Below, one piece after another: positions 1 to 10,458 of a stretch of 64,000 bases of DNA. Both the position numbers and the translations under genes were made by a program. The stretch is from Terriglobia bacterium (GTDB lineage Bacteria; Acidobacteriota; Terriglobia; UBA7540). The stretch's first letter is position 1, and each line of letters begins with the position of its first letter. Location of the stretch: positions 16,021-80,020 of the forward strand of contig JASHOS010000053.1 of assembly GCA_030040995.1 (NCBI GenBank), read 5' to 3'. The notes beneath the pieces were generated by a model. That model saw only the letters and a program-made list of their open reading frames with translations. It had not been told where the DNA came from and searched no databases.

Positions 1-148
1 AGACTTCGCTTCGCCGTGCCAAACAAAGGCGCACCCTTGGCTGCTCCGGGCCGTTCTGAGCAAGCTCTCCCCCAAAGAGGGAAAGGCTGAGATGGTGGTC
101 CCTACCCGCCAATGGACCTCTTTTTCGCCACCATTGACAGCAATCGGA

Positions 149-682
149 TCAAGAGCCGCTTGAAGCGGACTCCGCTGAAAGGCCGGCAGCATAGTCTTTA
201 AGCACTTCGAAGGAATCCTTGTTGGGGCATTTAATCACGCGCACCGCGGCCCCTTTGATGTCAAACAACTTTTCAAAGGACTCATCTGGCTTCCCTTCTT
301 CACTGATGAGACTTGTTATCAATCCTTTTTTGAATTCCAGCGCGAACATCATAAGCATGGCATCCTTCGAATAGTAAAACGCATTGCACGAGAGTGTGGC
401 ATTGCCGAGGAGGCTTTCCACCTGCTTGGGTAGCGTGACATCCTTAGCGTTGAGGAAATCAGCCAAATTCTTGCCCACCAGCCCAATAGGCTTTGTAATG
501 TAAACCGGTTGACCGGTTTTGACTCCGGTAACATCGGGAATCATCAGAGTAGACTGACCCGTACCACTGGATACCACGACTGCAAGTCCTATGTGTGTCT
601 GACCATCCAGGAGCAGGTCTGTTACCCCTGAAAGCACGACCGATTCCTTCTCCTTGGTAATTTGTTCGTCGTTTTCTGCCAT
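149..682 (-). CDS. Hypothetical protein, 177 aa, first of a small-protein cluster
   Basis: I do not recognise this family. The product has no signal peptide or membrane segment. After a charged N-terminus it alternates short hydrophobic strands with turns rich in Gly, Asp and Lys, suggesting a small beta-rich or alpha/beta soluble domain. Two cysteines are visible, C99 (in LSCN) and C152 (in IKCP). The block FDIKGAAVRVIKCP at residues 140-153 is repeated in a decayed copy just upstream (702-809), so this block is a family signature. The start is well supported by a near-perfect AGGAGGA ribosome binding site ending about six bases before the ATG. The gene is last of three same-strand small genes (1364-1591, 888-1202, this one) with similarly strong ribosome binding sites, probably read from the promoter at 1709-1737. 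The gene is very likely real; its function is unknown. Confidence 0.75.
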   Translation of the reverse strand: MAENDEQITKEKESVVLSGVTDLLLDGQTHIGLAVVVSSGTGQSTLMIPDVTGVKTGQPVYITKPIGLVGKNLADFLNAKDVTLPKQVESLLGNATLSCNAFYYSKDAMLMMFALEFKKGLITSLISEEGKPDESFEKLFDIKGAAVRVIKCPNKDSFEVLKDYAAGLSAESASSGS

Positions 683-701
683 TCTGGTTCCTCCTTAGAT
701 T

Positions 702-809
702 TAACGTTTCGGAATTTCTACTCTTCGGGCAGCGAAGGACGCGCGCCGCAGCCCCTTGGATGTCAAGCGAATTTCCGAGGTCCGCGTCACCCGTCACTGA
801 TTCCATCAA
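702..809 (-). pseudogene. Decayed tandem copy of the 149-682 gene (C-terminal tail only)
   Basis: Read on the minus strand, this stretch encodes a peptide containing LDIQGAAARVLRCP, which aligns with FDIKGAAVRVIKCP near the C-terminus of the neighbouring 177-aa protein. The DNA of the two copies is also clearly similar over about 60 bases. No start codon with a ribosome binding site and no matching N-terminal part precede it, and the reading frame runs on through the ribosome binding site of the 149-682 gene. I infer the tail of a duplicated gene whose body has been deleted. Confidence 0.55.
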
Positions 810-887
810 TTCTTATCCCCCAGCCGCCTTCGCTGCGGGTTACCTGGCTCCTCTCGCTTGACTGAACGTGTGGGTTGCGTGGTGCTC

Positions 888-1202
888 TCAGTGCCCATTG
901 ACTAGCAAATTCCACTCCGTAGAGGCCTTGTTGAAAGCCCGGAGAACATCATCCGTTCCGGCCGTTTTGGGGCAGTAAACGTCCACGGCCTTCTTCATTG
1001 CCGTGAACATGGTCCCGATGTTCTCTCGCTGATCGGCATTCGGCGCTGGATTCTGCGTGAGGATTGTCGCGACCTGGCTCGCTGTACCCTTAAGCCTGTC
1101 GAAAGACTCCTCGGCGAAAGTTTTTCGGCTTGATGGCGAGCCTTTATACTGGGCGGCGCCAATGATATTCAACTGAGCGATGATCAAGTTAACATCTGCC
1201 AT
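888..1202 (-). CDS. Hypothetical small protein, 104 aa
   Basis: Unrecognised family. The 104-residue product has no signal peptide or membrane segment and looks mostly helical, with amphipathic stretches such as FDRLKGTASQVATIL and MFTAMKKAVDVY. It has a single cysteine (C77, in VYCP) and many small polar residues. The start at 1202 is preferred over upstream in-frame starts because AAGGAGG lies about six bases before this ATG, and the extra upstream residues look like untranslated leader. It is the middle gene of the three-gene cluster. About 160 bases separate it from the gene on one side and about 205 from the gene on the other, so the genes are not overlapped; each has its own strong ribosome binding site. 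Similar translation signals suggest high, perhaps stoichiometric, expression, but no function can be assigned. Confidence 0.7.
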   Translation of the reverse strand: MADVNLIIAQLNIIGAAQYKGSPSSRKTFAEESFDRLKGTASQVATILTQNPAPNADQRENIGTMFTAMKKAVDVYCPKTAGTDDVLRAFNKASTEWNLLVNGH

Positions 1203-1363
1203 TTGGGTCCTCCTTGAATTTGGAATTAGGTGGTTGCGATTCGGAAATCGCAGTAATTCATCACCTTTTACTACTTTGGCTCGCCGTCCGGCCGCTTCGG
1301 CCCCGCCGCGACTGACAGCACTCGCAGAGGCGCGCAGCACGGTTTCGTTAAGACCCCATCGCG

Positions 1364-1591
1364 TCAGATTCCAAAAACCTTACCGCCGGTCGGTACTCCT
1401 TGACCGCGGTTGAACTTGCCCTCGTCTACTTGATTCACGTTAATGTGATTGAACGTTGCGTAGTTTTGTTTTGCGGCCTGGGTGAAAGCTCCCGATTCGT
1501 CGTGGCTCACGTGCGGCTGAGTCTGCCTACGGTAGTAGGTGATTGGTATGCATTGTCCAGAGCTCATTTTCTGGGTCATGTAATTCGGCAT
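1364..1591 (-). CDS. Hypothetical small protein, 75 aa, promoter-proximal in the cluster
   Basis: Unrecognised family. The product is polar and rich in Gln, Asn, His, Tyr and Gly, with one cysteine (GQCIP) and a glycine-rich tail ending GGKVFGI. There is no signal peptide or membrane segment. The composition suggests a partly disordered or linker-like protein rather than an enzyme. The start at 1591 follows AGGAGG with a spacing of about ten bases; a longer reading frame to 1639 would run through that ribosome binding site and is rejected. It is the first gene downstream of the promoter at 1709-1737, with a leader of about 110 bases. The low-complexity composition leaves some doubt, but the translation signal is good. 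Confidence 0.6.
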   Translation of the reverse strand: MPNYMTQKMSSGQCIPITYYRRQTQPHVSHDESGAFTQAAKQNYATFNHINVNQVDEGKFNRGQGVPTGGKVFGI

Positions 1592-1708
1592 GTTCGTGCA
1601 CCCTCCTGGATTCGAATTTGTTTTCGGACCTGCTCTCAACTAGTGGGTGACAACATTAATGGATGTGTGACAGCGAGCCTCTCGCCGAAACGTTGGGGGG
1701 AACCCGGT

Positions 1709-1737
1709 TTTATATCAAAGTGCGACGCAGGCGTCAA
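1709..1737 (-). promoter_or_regulatory. Sigma70-type promoter for the small-protein cluster
   Basis: On the minus strand, TTGACG (1732-1737) and TATAAA (1709-1714) are separated by exactly 17 bases. Transcription would start near 1702, about 110 bases before the start codon at 1591. This is among the best consensus promoters in the window. Confidence 0.6.
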
Positions 1738-1974
1738 GCAATTTTTTTAATGTTCAGCCAACACCATAAAAATTAATAACGGAGCATTTATCATTCCCTT
1801 GTCTCTGGAAAATTGAGGAAACTTGGTGACGGGCAAATGATGGTTTTGGGGTCCCAGAGGCAGCTCCGCCAGGCACTCCCGGAGCTTTGGGATGAAAACG
1901 GATGCAAAAAAGATTGCGAGCGGAAGCTACTGATGGTACATTGCTGAGCAGCCGAGAGGCAAAACGGAAATTCC

Positions 1975-2150
1975 GCTCTAGACGGCTCCGACCGCGTCGC
2001 GCTGGACATGGATTCCAGTGAGAGCCCGGTTCATGGTGAGCAGGAGGGCAGCACTTACAACCGGCACTTTGAGTCGGCCTGTTACCACCCATTGTTCCTG
2101 TTCAACAGTCGCGGGGACTGCTTGGCGGCAAATTCGTTGTGTCGGAGAGC
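1975..2150 (+). pseudogene. IS1380-family transposase fragment
   Basis: The plus-strand reading contains LDMDSSESPVHGEQEG followed by YNRHFESACYHPLFLFN and GDCLAA. This matches the conserved catalytic-core stretch of IS1380-family transposases (the aspartate of the DDE triad lies in the LDMDS motif, and the CYHPL..FN..GDCLAA block follows). Only about 60 residues survive; neither the N-terminal part nor the later acidic residues are visible, and no terminal repeats were found. The frame runs on into the 2218-2481 gene by chance, and I treat the two as separate. Confidence 0.7.
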
Positions 2151-2217
2151 AGAAGAGGTGTATCGTACGCTAGTTGGCTGTCCAAATCGGAAATCCCCGC
2201 TCGAACAAGGAGGAACC

Positions 2218-2481
2218 ATGCCACGAGTCCTATTCACCCACCCTGTCCGTGACCGCGCTCACTGGGCAAGCAAGCATTCAGAAAGAACCGCCGCCTTTGC
2301 CGCATGGGGATCGAACGTGATCGACTACCTCGCCGCCGACGGCAGCAACAATGTCGCCGTGAGTGTGGACGTCCACGACCTGGCAGGAATGCAGGCGGCG
2401 CTTGCCTCGCCGGAGATCGCGGCGGCCAAGCAAGCTCACGGAGTCCTCGATCCCCTGGGGATTCACATTGAGGAGAAGTGA
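2218..2481 (+). CDS. Conserved-type hypothetical protein, 87 aa
   Basis: A small soluble protein beginning MPRVLFTHPV and containing SNVIDYLAADGSNNVAVSVDVHDL, then MQAALASPEIAAAKQAHGV. The alternation of strand, helix, strand, strand, helix and the length fit a dimeric alpha/beta-barrel (ferredoxin-like) fold such as is found in small monooxygenase-like or stress proteins, but this is inference from the pattern only. The start is chosen at 2218 because AAGGAGG lies five to six bases upstream; an in-frame extension to 2008 is transposase remnant. It stands alone between the IS1380 scar and the metal-efflux region, so context gives no functional hint. Confidence 0.65.
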   Translation: MPRVLFTHPVRDRAHWASKHSERTAAFAAWGSNVIDYLAADGSNNVAVSVDVHDLAGMQAALASPEIAAAKQAHGVLDPLGIHIEEK

Positions 2482-2778
2482 AGCGGCTTAATTCGCTACG
2501 TTAGCGATCCGGGCGCCTACTCGCTTCCTGCATCACAACCACCGTGAGGGTTCGATCCCCACCTCGGGCGACAAACCCCCTTCAGAGGCTTGCGATCGAC
2601 GTGTCTTGCATTATGCCTAAATATCTAAGCGGCATCAGGCACTTCTTTAACAACCATCAACCAACCCAATGCCGATATAACCTAGCGTAGTATACGAACA
2701 GGTCCCAAGGCTTACATCAACGCTCGCAAAGCTTACGCACGGTTAACTTCTCATCGTAATCAATTTTAGACTTTGCTC
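2482..2778. other. Intergenic stretch with a tRNA 3'-end-like fragment
   Basis: No gene is supported here. At 2544-2573 the plus strand carries a T-arm-like stem and loop (GAGGG, TTCGATC, CCCAC, with one stem mismatch) followed by an acceptor-like tail, but there is no CCA and no matching 5' half. It may be a tRNA scar left by an integrated element; the evidence is weak. The remainder up to 2778 is AT-richer and probably holds the promoter of the metal-efflux operon, although no clean consensus could be picked. Confidence 0.25.
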
Positions 2779-3174
2779 ATGAGGCGACTAGTCCTCCACA
2801 GGCTGGTGTGGCCCACGATCTTCGTGGTGGTGGTAGGTTTTCTAGGTCCGGCGCTCCTTTGCGGAGGGGGCGCGATAACGACAAAGCAGGCGGAGTCATC
2901 CTGCTGCGGCGCAATGGGCTATGCCTGCAACAAGAATGCTGGGGGCGGACCCTGTTGCAAGCACAAAATGACAGCTCCTGCGCCAGTGGCGGTTGTGACA
3001 GCGGCGCGGGGACTCAGTTGCCCGCATCCGGTTCTTCTTGCAGTTCTGCTGCCTCCGCTGGCGATTCTCTCTGCGTTGCCTGGATCGTCTCATGTTTGCT
3101 TTCCTTCGATTGGGGGCCATTCTCCTCCCGGAAATGTGCCACTGTTTGTCCTCCATTCCAGCCTGCTGATTTAG
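2779..3174 (+). CDS. Small cysteine-rich exported or membrane protein upstream of the metal pump
   Basis: The 131-residue product starts with a basic, hydrophobic N-terminus (MRRLVLHRLVWPTIFVVVVG) that reads as a signal peptide or membrane anchor. A cysteine cluster follows: CC before GAMGYAC, then CCKHKM. A second hydrophobic stretch (HPVLLAVLLPPLAIL) and the tail VPLFVLHSSLLI come later. A CC/C/CC-KHKM arrangement is a plausible soft-metal (Cu+, Ag+) ligand set. The gene reads in the same direction as the RND efflux genes and lies some 300 bases ahead of the next small ORF; small unannotated proteins of this kind are often found beside such pumps. The start is the ATG at 2779; an in-frame TTG at 2773 is less likely. 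A role as periplasmic metal sensor or carrier is inference. Confidence 0.55.
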   Translation: MRRLVLHRLVWPTIFVVVVGFLGPALLCGGGAITTKQAESSCCGAMGYACNKNAGGGPCCKHKMTAPAPVAVVTAARGLSCPHPVLLAVLLPPLAILSALPGSSHVCFPSIGGHSPPGNVPLFVLHSSLLI

Positions 3175-3313
3175 CCCTTCCTTGCTGACCGGCAGTGACG
3201 GCAGTGTGTCTGCGCGGCTTCGACTGACACGTCTTTACGCCCTATTAAAACATAAGCTGCACTTCGTCACGGTCCGGTCAAGCTTTCCGATCAAAACATA
3301 ATCACGACTGTAA

Positions 3314-3406
3314 TGCCTCAGCCTCAGGCTCATCGGTAGCGGCGGGTTTAGCCCGCCACACGAAATGGCGGCATAAAGCCGCCTCTACGAGCCCGAAACT
3401 GAGGCA
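3314..3406. repeat. Dispersed palindromic repeat, copy 1
   Basis: Outer inverted ends TGCCTCAG and CTGAGGCA enclose a core with TAGCGGCGGGTTTAGCCC followed by TGGCGGCATAAAGCCGCC. Related copies lie at 17765-17844, 51141-51221 and, shortened, at 28495-28552. It sits in the otherwise empty stretch 3175-3474. Confidence 0.8.
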
Positions 3407-3474
3407 TAACCCACGACTCTCTCAAACATTTCCCGGTTTGCGGATTACACCGCTACCCAGAGTTGAGGTGACAA

Positions 3475-3645
3475 GTGTCTAGACGCCGTTTGTGTTTTCT
3501 GATTTCTCTTGTGCTTGCGGTCTCAACCGTTGCCGTGTTGCCGCCTCGGGCAACTCCGGTAACTCAGCCGGCGCAGCGGTCGGCCACAAGTCAAGCGTGG
3601 CAATCCTCGGCACGGCTGCATCATGACACATTTTTCAGGAGGTGA
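3475..3645 (+). CDS. Small secreted-type protein, 56 aa, overlapping the pump's translation signal
   Basis: An ORF too short for usual gene finders. It starts GTG at 3475 after GAGGTG and encodes a textbook export signal: SRRRLCFLISLVLAVSTVAV, then a proline-, threonine- and serine-rich tail ending in HHDTFFRR. Its stop codon (3643-3645) lies inside the ribosome binding site of the outer-membrane channel gene, so translation of the two would be coupled. Two neighbouring histidines near the end are possible metal ligands. It may instead be only a leader peptide that opens the downstream site. Not recognised as a known family. Confidence 0.45.
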   Translation: MSRRRLCFLISLVLAVSTVAVLPPRATPVTQPAQRSATSQAWQSSARLHHDTFFRR

Positions 3646-3650
3646 ATAAG

Positions 3651-5087
3651 GTGCTTCGTCATTTTGGCAAGACCTCAGATTTTTTCGGGGCATTGGTGTC
3701 CTGCTTAGCCGTAGGGCATCACGGGTACCCCGATATGCTTCATGTAGAAGGGCAGAAGTCCGCTTCACGAGTCTCAATTGTGCTGTTAGCCGCTCTCCCA
3801 GTGTTCCTGATGCTGCCTGGGGTGTGCGCCGGTCAGCAATCGTCTTCGCCGAAACTACCGCTTGAAATCGGGGCTGGCCAGGTCACGGCCCAGTCTCAAT
3901 CCGTAACTCCGCTCGCGAAACTGATCGACGAAGCGGAACGCAACAACCCGCGCATCATCGCAGCACGCCGCGACTGGCAGGCCGCCACCCAGGTTCCGTC
4001 ACAGGTCTCCACTCTGCCAGACCCGCAGTTCACGGTCCAGCAATTTGCAGTGGGCAGCCCGCGCCCGTTCGCAGGATTCAGCAACAGCAATTTTGCTTAC
4101 ATCGGGTTCGGCATTTCCCAGGACGTGCCTTATCCGGGCAAGCTGCGTCTGCGAGGGGAAATCGCAAAGCGGGGAGCCGTAGTCACACAAGACCAGTCCG
4201 AGCTCGTCCGCCGCCGGGTGATCGAGCAATTGAAAGCTACCTACTTCCAGCTCAGCTACATTCAGCAAACGCTCGGCATCCTGCAGCGCGACCAAAGATT
4301 ACTTGCTGAGGTTGAGAAAATCGCCGAAGCGCGCTACCGCGTGGGTGAAGGCAATCAACAGGATGTCCTTAAAGCCCAGCTCGAAGAGACCAAACTGCTA
4401 CCGGAGATTGCCTTACACCACCAGCACATGGGGATGATTGAAGCGCGCCTGAAACAGCTTTTGAACCGGCCTGCGGATTCGCCCGACCTCACCGCCGAAG
4501 TTCTTACCGAAACACCGTTTGCTTACACCGCCGACCAGTTGATGGCGCTCATTCGCACTGGAAATCCGAACGTGCAGGCAGAACAGGAAAGGGTGCGCCA
4601 GCAGGGCTTGCAGGTTGCGCTCGCGCACAAGGACTTTTATCCGGACTTCAATGTGCAATACATGTGGCAGCACAATGCCGAGCAGTTTCGCGATTACTAC
4701 ATGCTGACATTTGGCGTTCAACTTCCCGTCCACTGGCGCCGGAAGCAGAGACCGCACCTGGCCCAGGAGGTTGAAACCCTCAGCAGTTCGCGCCGGTCCT
4801 ATGAAGCCCAAGTGCAACAGGCTTACTTTGATGTCCGTGATCAATACCTCGCCGCCCAGACTGACGCCCGCGTGCTCACGATCTACCGTGAGGGCTTAAT
4901 TCCTCAAGCGGCCGCAACATTCAATGCGGGATTAGCGGCCTACCAGACCGGGCGGGAAGATTTCCAAACCCTTCTCGGTTCGTTTCTGGACGTGCTGAAT
5001 CTCGATCTTGAGTATTGGCGGACGCTAGCCGATCACGAAACAGCACTGGCACAGCTCGAACAGATCACCGGAGCCGACTTCCATTGA
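3651..5087 (+). CDS. cusC: TolC-family outer membrane efflux protein (CusC/CzcC type)
   Basis: Outer-membrane channel of a tripartite heavy-metal pump, giving the RND transporter a route across the outer membrane. The 478-residue product has a hydrophobic export segment (SIVLLAALPVFLMLPGVCAG, residues ~45-65) with a possible lipobox-like CAG, then two long helical repeats typical of the outer-membrane efflux family, including NNPRIIAARRDWQAA and YFQLSYIQQTLGILQRD. The N-terminus before the signal is unusually long. The GTG at 3651 is chosen because AGGAGGTGA lies eight bases upstream; a GTG at 3642 overlapping the previous stop and an internal ATG at 3735 just before the signal segment are alternatives. 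The membrane-fusion gene follows 31 bases later and the transporter gene comes after it. Confidence 0.85.
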   Translation: MLRHFGKTSDFFGALVSCLAVGHHGYPDMLHVEGQKSASRVSIVLLAALPVFLMLPGVCAGQQSSSPKLPLEIGAGQVTAQSQSVTPLAKLIDEAERNNPRIIAARRDWQAATQVPSQVSTLPDPQFTVQQFAVGSPRPFAGFSNSNFAYIGFGISQDVPYPGKLRLRGEIAKRGAVVTQDQSELVRRRVIEQLKATYFQLSYIQQTLGILQRDQRLLAEVEKIAEARYRVGEGNQQDVLKAQLEETKLLPEIALHHQHMGMIEARLKQLLNRPADSPDLTAEVLTETPFAYTADQLMALIRTGNPNVQAEQERVRQQGLQVALAHKDFYPDFNVQYMWQHNAEQFRDYYMLTFGVQLPVHWRRKQRPHLAQEVETLSSSRRSYEAQVQQAYFDVRDQYLAAQTDARVLTIYREGLIPQAAATFNAGLAAYQTGREDFQTLLGSFLDVLNLDLEYWRTLADHETALAQLEQITGADFH

Positions 5088-5118
5088 TTAAGAATCGCGG
5101 CGATTCATGAGGTGTGAG

Positions 5119-6693
5119 ATGAAAGACTACCGTAATGCATTCCTCATTGTATTGATTGTTGCCGTCCTTCTCGCGGCCGGCCTGGGTTATGTGGAGTGGA
5201 GGAGCTATGGTCGCACGCACGCTCCGGCCGTTGATCCCCAATCAACGGGCGCAAATCCGGCTCCGCCGCAGGGAGGCGAGAGAGAAGAAACAACTCCGGC
5301 TACTCCGCCAGAGGCACGCCTTGCTCCGGTTCAACTCTCGCCGCAACGCTTACAGACCATCGGCGTGAAGACCGGCGTGGTAGAAGATAAACCAGCGTTC
5401 AATAAAATCCGCACCGTCGGCAACATTGACGTAGACGAGCAACTGCTTTCTTACGTGCAGCTTCGCTTCGCCGGCTGGATCCAGCAGGTTTTTGCGAATT
5501 ATACCTACCAATACATCCGCAAAGGCCAGCCACTCTTCACCATTTACAGCCCTACCCTCGTGACGACGGAGCAGGAATATCTGATCGCGAAGCAGAACAA
5601 GAACCTGCTCGCCGCGAGCACCGTGCCCGGCGTGGCTGCAGGGGCCGTCTCGCTCCTCGGCGCGGCCGCGGAGCGCCTCAGCCAGTGGCAGGTTCCAGCG
5701 CGGGAAATTGCACGCCTGGAATCCACGGGCCAGGTGTGCGATGAGCTTGAAATCGATTCGCCGGTTTCAGGCTTCATCACGGAACGCAATGCCTTGCCCC
5801 GCATGTATGCGCAACCGGAGACGCAGCTTTACACCATTGCCAACCTCTCCACCGTCTGGATCTATGCCAATGTCTTTCAAAACGAAATCGGGCAGATTCG
5901 TCTCGGTGATCCGGCCATAGTGACCGTCGATTCTTATCCCGGTCGTACCTTTAACGGCCGGGTCGATTACATCTGGCCGCAGATCGATCCCACAACCCGT
6001 ACGGCCAAAGTGCGGCTGATATTTCCCAATCCCTCTCTGAAGCTGATGCCGGGCATGTTCGTGAACGTCACCCTCAATATTCCACTGGGTCGGCACTTGG
6101 TCATCCCAGTCTCGGGTGTCTTTCAGACCGGCACACAGAACATCGTCTTTGTCGATCATGGCGGCGGGTATCTGGAGCCTCGCGATGTGGAGCTCGGGCC
6201 CCGGGCCGGCGATGAGTATATTGTCCTGAAAGGGCTGAAAGCCGGCGAACGCATTGTGACTTCGGCGAACTTCCTGATTGATTCTGAAAGCCAGCTTCAG
6301 GCCGCGCTTGGATCATTCACACCACCACCGCCCGGCGCCGGTGCTGCGGCTGCTATGAACGCCGCGGCGGCCGAGGCAACGATCGAGTTCACCACCAGTC
6401 CGTCGCCTCCTTATAAAGGACCGAACACATTTCGCGTGAAGCTCACTGGACCCGACGGCAAGCCGGTCACCGGCGCCGAGGTGACCGTCACGTTCTTCAT
6501 GCCCGCTATGCCGGCCATGGGAATGGCGGCGATGCGCGTGATGAGCAAGCTCGCAGACAAGAGGGCAGGCATGTATGAGGGGTTCGGGGAACTCAAGTCT
6601 GGGGGTACGTGGCAGGTAACCGTCGTGGCGAAAAAAGCCGGACAGACGATTGCCACGAAACAACTGACCGTGGATGCCGCCGGAGGGATGTGA
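5119..6693 (+). CDS. cusB: RND efflux periplasmic adaptor with a C-terminal YtkA/FixH-like domain (CusB type)
   Basis: Periplasmic adaptor linking the inner-membrane RND transporter to the outer-membrane channel. An N-terminal anchor (FLIVLIVAVLLAAGLGYVEW) precedes a Pro/Glu linker. The hairpin, lipoyl-like and beta-barrel domains of the heavy-metal adaptor family follow (residues ~75-400), with recognisable blocks such as VQLRFAGWIQQVFANY, SPVSGFIT and LMPGMFVNV. The last ~110 residues are extra: after an Ala/Pro linker comes an Ig-like domain with PYKGPNTFRVKLTGPDGKPV and a methionine-rich loop FMPAMPAMGMAAMRVM, matching the YtkA/FixH-like type. The start at 5119 is preferred (GAGG six bases upstream); ATG 5107 lacks a site. 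Its stop is one base before the transporter's start, whose ribosome binding site lies inside this gene. Confidence 0.88.
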   Translation: MKDYRNAFLIVLIVAVLLAAGLGYVEWRSYGRTHAPAVDPQSTGANPAPPQGGEREETTPATPPEARLAPVQLSPQRLQTIGVKTGVVEDKPAFNKIRTVGNIDVDEQLLSYVQLRFAGWIQQVFANYTYQYIRKGQPLFTIYSPTLVTTEQEYLIAKQNKNLLAASTVPGVAAGAVSLLGAAAERLSQWQVPAREIARLESTGQVCDELEIDSPVSGFITERNALPRMYAQPETQLYTIANLSTVWIYANVFQNEIGQIRLGDPAIVTVDSYPGRTFNGRVDYIWPQIDPTTRTAKVRLIFPNPSLKLMPGMFVNVTLNIPLGRHLVIPVSGVFQTGTQNIVFVDHGGGYLEPRDVELGPRAGDEYIVLKGLKAGERIVTSANFLIDSESQLQAALGSFTPPPPGAGAAAAMNAAAAEATIEFTTSPSPPYKGPNTFRVKLTGPDGKPVTGAEVTVTFFMPAMPAMGMAAMRVMSKLADKRAGMYEGFGELKSGGTWQVTVVAKKAGQTIATKQLTVDAAGGM

Positions 6694-6694
6694 C

Positions 6695-9952
<3,258 letters not shown>

Positions 9953-9998
9953 AGACGAGTAGGAGCTGGAGCCAACTACGCACTTTGACGCCAGGAAA

Positions 9999-10436
9999 TT
10001 AGAATGCTTGGCCGACACGGTTGTCACGGCCGTCCTCGATGAAATTGGACAGGCGTTCTCTAAGTTCATCCCGAACGCGTCTGAACGCGCCCAGTCTTTG
10101 CTCTTCTGAGCCCTCGGCAGCGGCGGGATCTTCGATGCTCCAATGAATGCGCCGTGTCTTGGCAGGAAAGATCGGGCAGCTTTCCTTGGCGTTGTCGCAA
10201 ACCGTAATCACGTAGTCGAAGGACTGGCCCGCAAATTCAGCGACTGACTTGGAACGGTAGCCCGAAATATCAATCCCGAGTTCCCGCATGACCGCGATCG
10301 CCTCTGGACGAACTTTGGTTGGTTTTGTACCGGCGCTGAACACCTCGAAACCGTCGCCGGTATCGTGCCGGAGCATGCCTTCCGCCATCTGGCTGCGCGC
10401 TGAGTTTCCGGTGCAGAGGATTAAGACTCGCATCAT
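9999..10436 (-). CDS. arsC: Arsenate reductase, low-molecular-weight phosphatase type (copy 1)
   Basis: Reduces arsenate to arsenite in the cytoplasm, with electrons normally from thioredoxin. The 145-residue protein has the phosphatase-type P-loop LCTGNSARS at residues 8-15 (CX5R), and two further cysteines in VITVCDNAKESCP that can form the resolving disulphide. DPA near the C-terminal third (WSIEDPAA) supplies the general-acid aspartate. It is the last gene of the leftward ars operon, 22 bases after the second arsC. The start is the first of two tandem ATGs. The tail (GRDNRVGQAF) is slightly longer than in the paralogue. The convergent cusA gene ends 46 bases away. Confidence 0.93.
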   Translation of the reverse strand: MMRVLILCTGNSARSQMAEGMLRHDTGDGFEVFSAGTKPTKVRPEAIAVMRELGIDISGYRSKSVAEFAGQSFDYVITVCDNAKESCPIFPAKTRRIHWSIEDPAAAEGSEEQRLGAFRRVRDELRERLSNFIEDGRDNRVGQAF

Positions 10437-10458
10437 CAAATAGCCCTCAGATTCTGTC

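Noticed and set aside
2008..2481. A single 157-residue protein from 2008
   Set aside because: The first ~60 residues are IS1380 transposase remnant, and a strong ribosome binding site precedes the ATG at 2218.
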